From: Bacteroidales bacterium
GTDB taxonomy: Bacteria > Bacteroidota > Bacteroidia > Bacteroidales > UBA932
Direction of reading: 5' to 3'
Assembly: GCA_017548805.1 (NCBI GenBank)
Contig: JAFYZE010000063.1
Location: forward strand, 1 to 6,474
Length of the DNA: 6,474 nt
The translations under genes and the position numbers were made by a program. Below are positions 1 to 5,923 of the stretch, one piece after another. Each line of letters opens with the position of its first letter. Position 1 is the first letter of the stretch. The notes below the pieces were generated by a model, which ran no database searches, was not told where the DNA came from, and worked only from the letters and a program-made list of their open reading frames with translations.

Positions 1-1
1 A

Positions 2-34
2 AAGAGCCGGTCACCTCACGGCTTCCCGACTCTT
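2..34 (-). other. Strong RNA hairpin at the window edge, identity unknown
   Basis: On the minus strand the arm AAGAGTCGG (26-34) pairs with CCGGCTCTT (2-10). This gives nine base pairs including one T-G wobble, around a 15-base loop. In the plus-strand RNA the wobble becomes a C-A mismatch, which favours a minus-strand transcript. A competing inner stem, AGCCG with CGGCT, is also possible. The stretch GGGAAGCCGTGAGG resembles the GGGAA-P5 part of cobalamin riboswitches, and a GGTT block lies upstream near 50-60, but the expected ACnGnCCCGC segment does not follow before the edge. It could equally be a terminator stem. Alternatively bases 1-67 could be the end of a plus-strand gene: two plus frames stay open to stops at 45-47 and 65-67, which is too short to mean much. 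The structure is visible; its role is not established. Confidence 0.35.
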
Positions 35-88
35 AGACGTGTACTAAAACCTAAACCTGATATATAGATGCAAAAGGTCTTAGAAACG

Positions 89-111
89 TTGCATCACAGA
101 TGCGTTTTTTT
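89..111 (+). terminator. Possible intrinsic terminator, plus strand
   Basis: GCATC (91-95) and GATGC (99-103) form a five-base-pair stem with a three-base ACA loop. One base later comes a run of seven T (105-111). This is a terminator shape for plus-strand transcription entering from the left of the window, and would fit a gene converging on the Hc1 gene, whose stop is at 118-120. The stem is short, so strength is doubtful. There is no T-run on the minus side, so it is a poor terminator for Hc1 itself. A further copy, GATGCAA (67-73), can pair with TTGCATC (89-95) instead, making two mutually exclusive hairpins. Confidence 0.4.
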
Positions 112-117
112 GCAAAT

Positions 118-294
118 TTATTGCTTTGCCTCTTCGACGGAGACCTTCCTGAATTCCTTGAGGTCCTTCATGAGGTCGAGGGCGGCCTTGCGGGCGCGGG
201 CGCCTGCGGCCTTGTTGCCCTTGGCTACCTGGGCGACAGCGTTCTCCTGGAAAACAGCGGCCTCAGCAATGATTTTTTCGACAAGCTCTTTCAT
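118..294 (-). CDS. Histone H1-like nucleoid protein, Hc1 family
   Basis: This is a 58-residue protein with an ATG at 292-294 and a TAA at 118-120. It begins MKELVEKII and its middle section reads KGNKAAGARARKAAL. That Lys/Ala/Arg-rich stretch, followed by a helix ending LKEFRKVSVEEAK, is typical of the small Hc1 (chlamydial histone H1-like) proteins found widely in Bacteroidota, which are usually just under 60 residues. These basic proteins are thought to bind and compact DNA without sequence specificity. I see no membrane segment or enzyme motif. No strong Shine-Dalgarno is present, and the leader is AT-rich as usual in this phylum. The gene follows pth on the same strand after 104 non-coding bases with its own candidate promoter, so it may be separately transcribed. 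Length and sequence fit the family well; the DNA-binding role is taken from the family and not shown here. Confidence 0.85.
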   Translation of the reverse strand: MKELVEKIIAEAAVFQENAVAQVAKGNKAAGARARKAALDLMKDLKEFRKVSVEEAKQ

Positions 295-363
295 CTTTCA
301 ATAATTTTGAGGTTTATACTTATAATTTGTAATTGATTCCTGACAGGGGATTGGTTCTTTCGT

Positions 364-395
364 GCAAGTTATAAATTATTATCCTCAATTCCAAA
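364..395 (-). promoter_or_regulatory. Candidate Bacteroidota-type promoter for the Hc1 gene
   Basis: On the minus strand TTTG (392-395) is followed after 20 bases by TAACTTGC (364-371), an incomplete match to the TAnnTTTG -7 element. The spacing suits the Bacteroides primary sigma factor (19-21 bases). The start point would fall near 357, giving a leader of about 60 bases before the Hc1 ATG. The site begins just past the pth stop codon. The -7 match is imperfect, so this is tentative. I see nothing else in the 295-398 gap. Confidence 0.3.
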
Positions 396-398
396 TAA

Positions 399-968
399 TT
401 AGGTTTTTTTTGCATTCAGACAATTCATCGCGCGTCCGGGCCCTCCGGTGGCAAACTCCTTTATGCCGGCGATGATGTCCCCGCTAAGCTCCCGTATCTT
501 TTCCTTCTGCTCTTCGTCGATCTCGCCGAGAACGTAGTCCACCTGGCCTCCGCGGGCGAATCCGTTCCCTATCCCTATGCGGATGCGGGCGTACTCCTGG
601 GTGCCGAGTGCGTCCTCGATGTCCCTGAGCCCGTTGTGCCCTCCGTCGCTGCCCTGCGTGCGCATCCTGACGGTCCCGAAAGGGAGGTTGAGGTCGTCGC
701 AGATGACGATGATACGCTCCGTCGGGACGTTCATCTTGTGCATCCAGTAACGGACGGCGTTACCGCTGAGGTTCATGTATGTCGAAGGTTTGAGGAGGAT
801 GAACTTCCTGCCCTTGTAGGAGCACTCCGCCACGCTGCCGTAGCGCCTGGTCTCGAAAAGAAGATTGGATGCCTGAGCCCAGGCATCCAATACCATAAAT
901 CCCATGTTGTGCCTGGTCGAAGCGTACTCGGCGCCGATGTTTCCCAATCCGACGACAAGGTAGTTCAT
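399..968 (-). CDS. pth: Peptidyl-tRNA hydrolase
   Basis: This cytosolic enzyme cleaves the ester bond of peptidyl-tRNAs that drop off ribosomes, recycling the tRNA. The 189-residue length is normal for bacterial Pth. The start at 966-968 gives MNYLVVGLGN, matching the family N-terminus. The frame is open upstream as far as an ATG at 1151, but that would add 61 residues lying entirely over rplY and its spacer. Visible family residues are Asn10 (GLGN), catalytic His20 (STRHNMGF), Asn66 (PSTYMNLSG), Asp91-Asp92 (VICDDLNLP) and the GSDGGHNGL signature with Asn112. An AGGA lies nine bases before the ATG. The gene follows rplY after 25 bases on the same strand, a common bacterial pairing, so the two are probably co-transcribed. 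Nothing is missing or broken. Confidence 0.97.
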   Translation of the reverse strand: MNYLVVGLGNIGAEYASTRHNMGFMVLDAWAQASNLLFETRRYGSVAECSYKGRKFILLKPSTYMNLSGNAVRYWMHKMNVPTERIIVICDDLNLPFGTVRMRTQGSDGGHNGLRDIEDALGTQEYARIRIGIGNGFARGGQVDYVLGEIDEEQKEKIRELSGDIIAGIKEFATGGPGRAMNCLNAKKT

Positions 969-993
969 ACCAGGATCCTCAACAGGCTTCCGG

Positions 994-1569
994 TTACTCA
1001 GCAGTCTCCTGAGCCACCATGTTACGAGTAGACTTGACACCGCAGATGATAGTATCCTTGTCGGAAATGACGGAAATCTTGTCAAACTTGAGGTCACCGG
1101 CCTTGATCTTCTTGTCAAGTGCGAGGCTGGAGATGTCGACGGTGACGTCATCCGGGAGATCCTTCATGAGGGCGCTGATGCGGATGAAGCGGGAGTTCTG
1201 AGTGAACTTGCCACCCTGCTGGACGCCGATGGAGTGTCCGGTGATGATGACGGGGACCTTGATGGCGATGGGCTTCTCCTCATTGACTGCGAGGAAATCC
1301 ACGTGGAGGCAGCGCTCGCTCACCGGGTGGAACTGAAGCTCGTGAAGGACTGCGTTGTAGGACTTGCCGTTGTCGAGCTTGAGGTCGACGATGTAGGACT
1401 TGGGAGTGTTGGTGAGAGCCTTGAGCTCCTTCTCGTCCACGGTGAAGAGGATGTTCTCCATACCGAGGCCATAGAGGTTGCAAGGGACGACGCCCTGCTT
1501 GCGGTAGGCCTTGACGACCGCTTTGTTGCCGACCTGACGGACCTGGCCTTTCAATTCAAAATGCTGCAT
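994..1569 (-). CDS. rplY: 50S ribosomal protein L25, long CTC form
   Basis: L25 binds 5S rRNA in the large ribosomal subunit. At 191 residues this is the long (TL5/CTC) form and not the short E. coli type. Roughly residues 1-95 are the RNA-binding beta-barrel domain, starting MQHFELKGQ with a recognisable VVPCNLYG segment and the HxDFLAV stretch near its end. Residues 100-185 form the beta-rich C-terminal domain (KVPVIITG, LPDDVTVDIS). The ATG at 1567-1569 follows an A/T-rich leader without a clear Shine-Dalgarno sequence, as is common in Bacteroidota. It is the first gene of a probable rplY-pth operon driven by the promoter at 1658-1689, with two hairpins in the leader. The alternative label 'general stress protein Ctc' refers to the same family. 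Confidence 0.96.
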   Translation of the reverse strand: MQHFELKGQVRQVGNKAVVKAYRKQGVVPCNLYGLGMENILFTVDEKELKALTNTPKSYIVDLKLDNGKSYNAVLHELQFHPVSERCLHVDFLAVNEEKPIAIKVPVIITGHSIGVQQGGKFTQNSRFIRISALMKDLPDDVTVDISSLALDKKIKAGDLKFDKISVISDKDTIICGVKSTRNMVAQETAE

Positions 1570-1597
1570 TTTTTAAAGTATTAAAATGTGTTACTCA

Positions 1598-1616
1598 GCC
1601 CCGGACCTGCCGGGGC
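1598..1616 (-). other. GC-rich hairpin in the rplY leader
   Basis: GCCCCGG (minus strand 1616-1610) pairs perfectly with CCGGGGC (1604-1598) around a five-base loop. The hairpin ends 28 bases before the rplY ATG and has no T-run after it, so it is not a simple terminator. If the promoter at 1658-1689 is used, this stem lies inside the 5' untranslated region. A role in controlling rplY translation or mRNA stability is possible but only inferred. Confidence 0.5.
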
Positions 1617-1627
1617 CCCATTGCACC

Positions 1628-1645
1628 AAAAGCCCGACGGCTTTT
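1628..1645 (-). terminator. Terminator-like hairpin after the C11 peptidase gene
   Basis: AAAAGCC and GGCTTTT form a seven-base-pair stem with a four-base loop, beginning 32 bases past the C11 peptidase stop. The four T residues are part of the stem, and the element is symmetrical enough to act on either strand. It also sits just downstream of the predicted rplY promoter, so it would fall at the very 5' end of the rplY transcript. It could therefore be a terminator for upstream read-through, a 5' stabilising stem, or both. Confidence 0.5.
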
Positions 1646-1657
1646 AAAATGCGGGCG

Positions 1658-1689
1658 CAAATATAGGAATAAAATTGTTAATCAACAAG
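1658..1689 (-). promoter_or_regulatory. Bacteroidota-type promoter for rplY-pth
   Basis: On the minus strand TATATTTG (1658-1665) is a perfect match to the TAnnTTTG -7 element. CTTG (1686-1689) lies 20 bases upstream, where the TTTG -33 element is expected. The promoter overlaps the stop codon of the C11 peptidase gene. Transcription would begin around 1650, giving rplY a leader of about 80 bases with two hairpins. This is the best promoter match in the window. Confidence 0.6.
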
Positions 1690-2973
1690 TCCCGTCGCCT
1701 TGTTCCATGCGAGTTCCTTGTAATGACTGTTCAGGAAAGCGCTCCCGTTGCAGGGGAGATACATGCTTAAACCACAGAAAGTTTCGATATTGAATCCTCC
1801 GTAGCTGTACAGGAATGACTCCGTGGCGGCCTTGTAGAGGATGCATGAGTTCAGAGCCCCCGTGAGGGAGCGCTGCTCGGCATCGCTTGCGCCGGCCTTG
1901 ACCAGGATGTCCTCAAGGTCATAGAACCAGTGGTTCTTGTTACGATAATACCTTTGTACGGACGAAGGATTGAGGCCGTCGATACTTGCTCCATACTTGG
2001 AGAAGAGGGTCTTGCAGAGGGATGCCAGGCCGTCCAGCTTGGTGCAGTCGACAAGGGAGATGGTGGCCGAGCGGTCGTTCCTGTCTGTCTTGGCCGCGTA
2101 CTGCTGGTAATAGTCGTCGACCACTGCTCGGGTGTCCGTCCCCTTGGTTCCGAGGAGATGTCCCGCGAGGTTCTTGTAATCGAAACCGTCGGCGAGGATC
2201 TCCGCCTGCGAGAAACCGATCTGGTCGCACACATCCTTCAGCTCGTATGCCACCTCAATGCCGCCGCAGAGGCATGCATCCATCAGGAGATAGTCCAGGT
2301 GCATCGGGATGGCGTCCTTGAAATCGATGAGTTCCATCTCAATGGCCGTGGAGACGGAGTTGGTCATGGTCAGGCTCTTGGTCAGGGGCTCTCCGGGAAG
2401 CAGCTCGGGCTCCATGTACGGATAGGCGCCGTCCGGAAGGGCGTGCGCTGATGAGCCCTTGCGTCCTGCGGACTGGGAAGGCTCGTAGTACTCGGGATTG
2501 TTGTAATACCCGACAGGCATCCAGCCTGTGGCGTGGGATGAGAAAACCATCCCGTAATGCGAGGTGGGGAACTGTTTCTTGATGTCGGAGAGTATGGTGT
2601 TCATCGTGGACTTCTCCGAGAGATTGCCGTTGTATGACTTGAGGGTGTCCAGTATGACGCCCTTCTTCTTGTCCGAATAGACACGGATGAGCTGGGGAGA
2701 GGTCGTGGTGCTGTAATCCCCGCGGCTGACCGCCAGATGGCTTACGACCAGGAAAGCTTCATCGTCCCTGATGCCGGGGGCGTAACCGTTCTTGAGGTCC
2801 TGGATATCCTCATAAAGGTAGTTCCTGAGGGAGTTGTATCCCGCCGAATAGAGGATGAGAACCTTGTCGTATTGGCGCGGCTTCTCCGGGTTGATCCTGG
2901 AACACTGGCATCCGCTCACCAGCGAGAAAACCGCGGCGAGGGCAATGACTATCCTGGCTGTGACCCTTTTCAT
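1678..2973 (-). CDS. Lipoprotein C11 (clostripain-like) cysteine peptidase
   Basis: This 431-residue protein is a predicted envelope-anchored endopeptidase of family C11. Clostripain relatives cut after Arg or Lys. The start at 2973 gives MKRVTARIVIALAAVF and then a lipobox VSGC with the lipidated Cys22; starting at the upstream ATG (3024) would add 17 polar residues before the signal and overlap xerD. The catalytic dyad is visible as His147 in VFSSHATGW and Cys234 in LLMDACLCGG, with the usual GLSMYLP motif near the C-terminus. The His-to-Cys interval, 87 residues, is longer than I recall for PmC11 or clostripain (about 45-55). It contains a Pro/Tyr-rich stretch with a basic GRKGSS site (Lys172) that might be cut during self-activation; that is inference. 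No acidic run follows Cys22, so a surface-export signal is not obvious. The gene begins 13 bases after the xerD stop. The true substrate is unknown. Confidence 0.88.
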   Translation of the reverse strand: MKRVTARIVIALAAVFSLVSGCQCSRINPEKPRQYDKVLILYSAGYNSLRNYLYEDIQDLKNGYAPGIRDDEAFLVVSHLAVSRGDYSTTTSPQLIRVYSDKKKGVILDTLKSYNGNLSEKSTMNTILSDIKKQFPTSHYGMVFSSHATGWMPVGYYNNPEYYEPSQSAGRKGSSAHALPDGAYPYMEPELLPGEPLTKSLTMTNSVSTAIEMELIDFKDAIPMHLDYLLMDACLCGGIEVAYELKDVCDQIGFSQAEILADGFDYKNLAGHLLGTKGTDTRAVVDDYYQQYAAKTDRNDRSATISLVDCTKLDGLASLCKTLFSKYGASIDGLNPSSVQRYYRNKNHWFYDLEDILVKAGASDAEQRSLTGALNSCILYKAATESFLYSYGGFNIETFCGLSMYLPCNGSAFLNSHYKELAWNKATGLVD

Positions 2974-2981
2974 AACAAGGA

Positions 2982-2989
2982 CAAAGTTA
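2982..2989 (-). promoter_or_regulatory. Weak candidate -7 element before the C11 peptidase gene
   Basis: TAACTTTG on the minus strand fits TAnnTTTG exactly and overlaps the xerD stop codon. There is no TTG at the expected upstream distance. The implied start point would be within a few bases of the ATG at 2973, so the mRNA would be almost leaderless. The match may be chance; otherwise the C11 gene is read from the DPP III-xerD transcript. Confidence 0.22.
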
Positions 2990-3877
2990 GATATTTTTTT
3001 CTTTTCTCCGCGGATGGTGTGCAAGAATCGAGCCTTGCCATGAGGACGAGTCCATATGCGTGTATATCTCGGTGGTCAGGATGCTTTCGTGTCCGAGCAT
3101 CTCCTGCACGACGCGAAGGTCCGCGCCGTTCTCCACGAGATGCGTGGCGAAGGAGTGACGGAAAGTGTGCGGGGAGATCTCCTTCCTCACCCCGGCGAGC
3201 ATAGCCTGCTTCTTGACCATGTTGAAAATGGAAACGCGGCTGAGGGACCTGCCGAAGCGGTTGAGGAAGACGAAGTCTTCATAGCCGCGGCAGGGCTCGG
3301 GACGGGCGCCGTACCATGCTTCCAGGGCCTCCGCTGCCATTTCACCTAGGGGGATGATGCGCTCCTTGTCGCCTTTTCCCACAATCCGGAGGAATCCTTC
3401 CTTGGCGAAAATGTCCGAAATACGCAGGCCTGCGGCTTCGCTGACGCGCAGGCCGCAGCCGTAGAGGACCTCGAGTATTGCGCGGTCCCTCAGGCCTCCC
3501 GGAGTCGAAGTGTCGACGGATGCGATGATGTCGTCCACTTCCTGCACGGAAAGGACCTCCGGCAGGTATCGTCCTATCTTGGGGGAGTCGACTCCGTCGC
3601 AGGGATTCTCCTTCACCGCGCCCTCGAGGATCATCCAGTCGAAGAAGGAGCGGAACGCGCTGAGCAGGCGGGCCTGCGAGCGTTTTGACAGGGTGTCCGA
3701 GCGTTCGGACAGATAGTCCACGATGTCCGCGGGGCGGACGGCTGCGGGCTCCAGCCCGCTCTCTTCGAAGAAAAGCGATATGTCGGAACAGTAGCCCGCC
3801 ACCGTATTCGGCGACAGGCCCCGCTCTATCTTCAGGTAATAGGCGTAATCCTTAAAGAGCCGAGTATTCCCGTCCAT
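2987..3877 (-). CDS. xerD: Tyrosine recombinase XerD
   Basis: This site-specific recombinase of 296 residues (the normal length) resolves chromosome dimers at dif, normally with a XerC partner and FtsK. The N-terminal SAM-like DNA-binding domain spans about residues 1-90 (FKDYAYYLKIERGLSPNTV), and the catalytic domain about 105-285. All catalytic residues are present: Arg144 (GLRVSEA), Lys168 (GKGDKER), His237 and Arg240 (SPHTFRHSF), His263 (LGHESI) and nucleophile Tyr272 (TEIYTH). The ATG at 3875-3877 lies inside the end of the DPP III gene, overlapping it by 26 bases in another frame, which suggests co-transcription and perhaps translational coupling. There are no att sites, integron or phage genes nearby, and the ending (HHPRRK) resembles chromosomal Xer proteins more than element integrases. 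XerC cannot be wholly excluded by sequence inspection. Confidence 0.93.
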   Translation of the reverse strand: MDGNTRLFKDYAYYLKIERGLSPNTVAGYCSDISLFFEESGLEPAAVRPADIVDYLSERSDTLSKRSQARLLSAFRSFFDWMILEGAVKENPCDGVDSPKIGRYLPEVLSVQEVDDIIASVDTSTPGGLRDRAILEVLYGCGLRVSEAAGLRISDIFAKEGFLRIVGKGDKERIIPLGEMAAEALEAWYGARPEPCRGYEDFVFLNRFGRSLSRVSIFNMVKKQAMLAGVRKEISPHTFRHSFATHLVENGADLRVVQEMLGHESILTTEIYTHMDSSSWQGSILAHHPRRKEKNI

Positions 3878-5858
3878 ACTTCAGCATCTGGCCGAGATAG
3901 TCGTCGGTATACTCCACCTTGTAATCCGTCACCTTGCCGTTTTCTACTACTGGGACTATGTCAGGGTTGACGAAACCGCCGTACGGCTTCAGGTTGAGGG
4001 CGGCGTAGCGTTCGAGCACTTCCTTGTGCAGGACAGGGTCGATGTGGACTGCGTATTTCTCCACGAGGGCTTTTCCGGCCTCATAGTCGCCCTCCGACTT
4101 GATCCTCTGGATCTCTGCAAGCAGGTCCCCGAACAGTCCGCGCAGGGCCTTGTAGTCGTTCACGACGAAGTAGGTCTTGCCCTTGCGGACTTTCTTCTCG
4201 ATCACCTTGTCCGCCAGGCCGCGCTCGTAGCACCATTCCGAGATGAGCTTGCGGTTCTGCATGTGGGCCTCGGTGTTGGGGCGGCCGAGCTCGACGCGGC
4301 TGAACTGCACCATCAGGCCGTTGCGGATGTAATTGGAGTATTCTGCCTTGTAGGCCTCGGCGTCAGGCATGATGCCGAGCTCCACCATCTTAGGGTCGGC
4401 GCAATAGTACAGGCCGAAGAGGTCGGCGCGGGCCTCTTCCAGCGTTGAGCTGTATTCGCCGAGGGCATTTGGCGAAGTGCCGGGCAGCAGCTGGCCGGAG
4501 CCATGCCCGAGGCACTCGTGGAGGTCGGTATGGATCTCATCGGTGATGGTGAGGTATTTCTTGGCCAGCTCTATTTCTTTCTCATTCCATGCGAACTCGG
4601 TCAGGGTGCTCTTGGGACACTCCTGCGCCGCATAGTCGTACGCGTGCGTGATATTGGCTATGGTGACGCTCTTCGAACCGTGGTCCCTGCGGATCCAGTC
4701 TGCGTTGGGGAGGTTGATGCCGATGGGGGTGGAAGGATAGCAGTCGCCGGCGAGGCAGGCTGCGTTGATGACCTTTGCGCTGATTCCCTTCACCTGCGGC
4801 TTCTTGAAACGCGGGTCGACAGGGGAGTTGTCCTCGAACCACTGCGCGTTTGCGCTGAGGATGTCGCTGCGCTTGGATGCCTCGTGGTCCTTGATATTCA
4901 CAAGGGCCTCCCAGGCGCCCTTGCGGGCGAGGGGATCGTTGTAGTCCTCGACGAAACCGTTCACGAAGTCCACGGTGCCGAGGGTGTCCCTTAGCCATTC
5001 GATATTGTATTTATCCCACAGGCGCAGGTCACCGGTGCGGTAGTACTCCACCAGCGTGGCGATGTACTGCTTCTGGAGGTCGTTCTCAGCCACCGCGGCG
5101 GCTTTTTCGAGCTCGTCGATGATATGGTCGATGGCTTCACCATAGAGTCCTCCGGACTTCCAGGGAAGCTCGATTACGCGGCCGCTGGCATCCTTGACGA
5201 CCTTGGTGTTGAGACCGTAGGAGATGGGCTCGGGATCGGAGGGATCGGCGATGGAAGCATAATAGCGCTCGACTTCGTCACGTGTGACGCCATCGTAGAA
5301 GTTGACGGCCGATGCGGCAACGATGTCGCTATCTGGATCAGTCGACTTGCGCGAAGGCATAAAGCCGCGGTCGTAGATGACCGGCATCATCTCCCCGCAC
5401 AGGTCACCGTCGCCGACGGCCTGCATCAGGCTCATGAAATATTCTTCAGAACATCCGGGGAAGAACTTGTCCTCGGCGTAGTGATGATGGATGCCGTTCG
5501 AGAAGAACACGCGCTTTGCGTAAACGGTGAAATCCTTGAACTCGTCGCAGTCACGGTCCCCGTCGTAGTTCTCGAGGATGTTCTCCAGAATCTTGCGGAC
5601 CCGCAGGTTGTACCGCCCGTTCTGATCCCAGTATATGTCGCGGCCCCATTTGGCCGCCTCGGAGAGGTGATAAACATATTCTTTCTGCTGAAGGCTGAGA
5701 GCTTCCCATCCTTCGATCCTGTACCTCATGATGCGGAGGTCCGCAAACTCGTCGATAAGGTACTTGAACCCTCCGTCGGCGGCGGAATCATGCCGGCACG
5801 AAGAGAGCGCGAGAACCGCGCATGCAGCTGTGAATGCCATCCTTGCAAATCTTTTCAT
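3852..5858 (-). CDS. Lipoprotein dipeptidyl peptidase III, zinc metallopeptidase M49
   Basis: This enzyme removes dipeptides from the N-terminus of short peptides. The zinc motif HECLGH is at residues 447-452 (metal ligands His447 and His452, catalytic Glu448), and the second motif EEARAD supplies the third ligand Glu475. The six-residue HExxxH spacing is diagnostic of M49, as opposed to the five-residue HExxH. From memory, the same HECLGH form and nearly the same numbering occur in the characterised Bacteroides thetaiotaomicron enzyme (about 675 residues; this one is 668). The start at 5858 gives MKRFARMAFTAACAVLALSSC, a signal peptide with lipobox LSSC and lipidated Cys21. The frame is open to an ATG at 5912, but that adds 18 residues before the signal and crosses the -7 element. 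It is probably periplasmic and membrane-anchored. It heads a transcript with xerD, whose start overlaps its end, and is divergent from uvrA. Confidence 0.95.
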   Translation of the reverse strand: MKRFARMAFTAACAVLALSSCRHDSAADGGFKYLIDEFADLRIMRYRIEGWEALSLQQKEYVYHLSEAAKWGRDIYWDQNGRYNLRVRKILENILENYDGDRDCDEFKDFTVYAKRVFFSNGIHHHYAEDKFFPGCSEEYFMSLMQAVGDGDLCGEMMPVIYDRGFMPSRKSTDPDSDIVAASAVNFYDGVTRDEVERYYASIADPSDPEPISYGLNTKVVKDASGRVIELPWKSGGLYGEAIDHIIDELEKAAAVAENDLQKQYIATLVEYYRTGDLRLWDKYNIEWLRDTLGTVDFVNGFVEDYNDPLARKGAWEALVNIKDHEASKRSDILSANAQWFEDNSPVDPRFKKPQVKGISAKVINAACLAGDCYPSTPIGINLPNADWIRRDHGSKSVTIANITHAYDYAAQECPKSTLTEFAWNEKEIELAKKYLTITDEIHTDLHECLGHGSGQLLPGTSPNALGEYSSTLEEARADLFGLYYCADPKMVELGIMPDAEAYKAEYSNYIRNGLMVQFSRVELGRPNTEAHMQNRKLISEWCYERGLADKVIEKKVRKGKTYFVVNDYKALRGLFGDLLAEIQRIKSEGDYEAGKALVEKYAVHIDPVLHKEVLERYAALNLKPYGGFVNPDIVPVVENGKVTDYKVEYTDDYLGQMLKYGREYSAL

Positions 5859-5876
5859 GATGAACAACAATTTAGG

Positions 5877-5906
5877 CAAAGATAGGAATTTTGAGTAAAT
5901 TTGCAG
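5877..5906 (-). promoter_or_regulatory. Promoter candidate for the DPP III-xerD transcript
   Basis: TATCTTTG on the minus strand (5877-5884) is an exact TAnnTTTG -7 element. Upstream, ACTG ends 19 bases away and is only a partial match to the -33 TTTG. Transcription would begin near 5870, leaving a leader of roughly 12 bases without a Shine-Dalgarno sequence before the ATG at 5858. It lies back to back with the uvrA element at 5896-5903. Confidence 0.45.
5896..5903 (+). promoter_or_regulatory. Promoter candidate for uvrA
   Basis: TAAATTTG is an exact match to the TAnnTTTG -7 element, 20 bases before the uvrA ATG. The expected -33 position holds only a TTTAGG stretch (5871-5876), a weak match. 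Its -33 region overlaps the -7 element of the divergent DPP III gene. I see no LexA-type palindrome in the 65-base spacer. Confidence 0.45.
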
Positions 5907-5923
5907 TTCCAATCATCCGGAAT

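Noticed and set aside
68..336. Plus-strand open frames over the Hc1 gene
   Set aside because: The opposite strand encodes a clear Hc1-like protein, and the plus-strand frames start in or before the terminator-like hairpin.
969..1151. Upstream start adding 61 residues to Pth
   Set aside because: The extension lies over rplY in another frame and is unlike any Pth, while the start at 968 gives the conserved N-terminus with Asn10 and His20.
2987..3877. Mobile element or integron carrying the tyrosine recombinase
   Set aside because: There are no repeats, att sites, cargo or transfer genes around it. The neighbours are housekeeping genes and the protein resembles chromosomal XerD.
4503..4994. 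Plus-strand frame of 163 codons within the DPP III region, and similar frames at 1930-2451 and 636-1031
   Set aside because: All are antisense shadows of conserved proteins with no family likeness.
5124..5885. Plus-strand open frame of 253 codons opposite the DPP III gene
   Set aside because: It is wholly antisense to a well-supported M49 peptidase, has no recognisable family, and has the Val/Asp/Leu-rich makeup expected from reading GC-rich coding DNA backwards.
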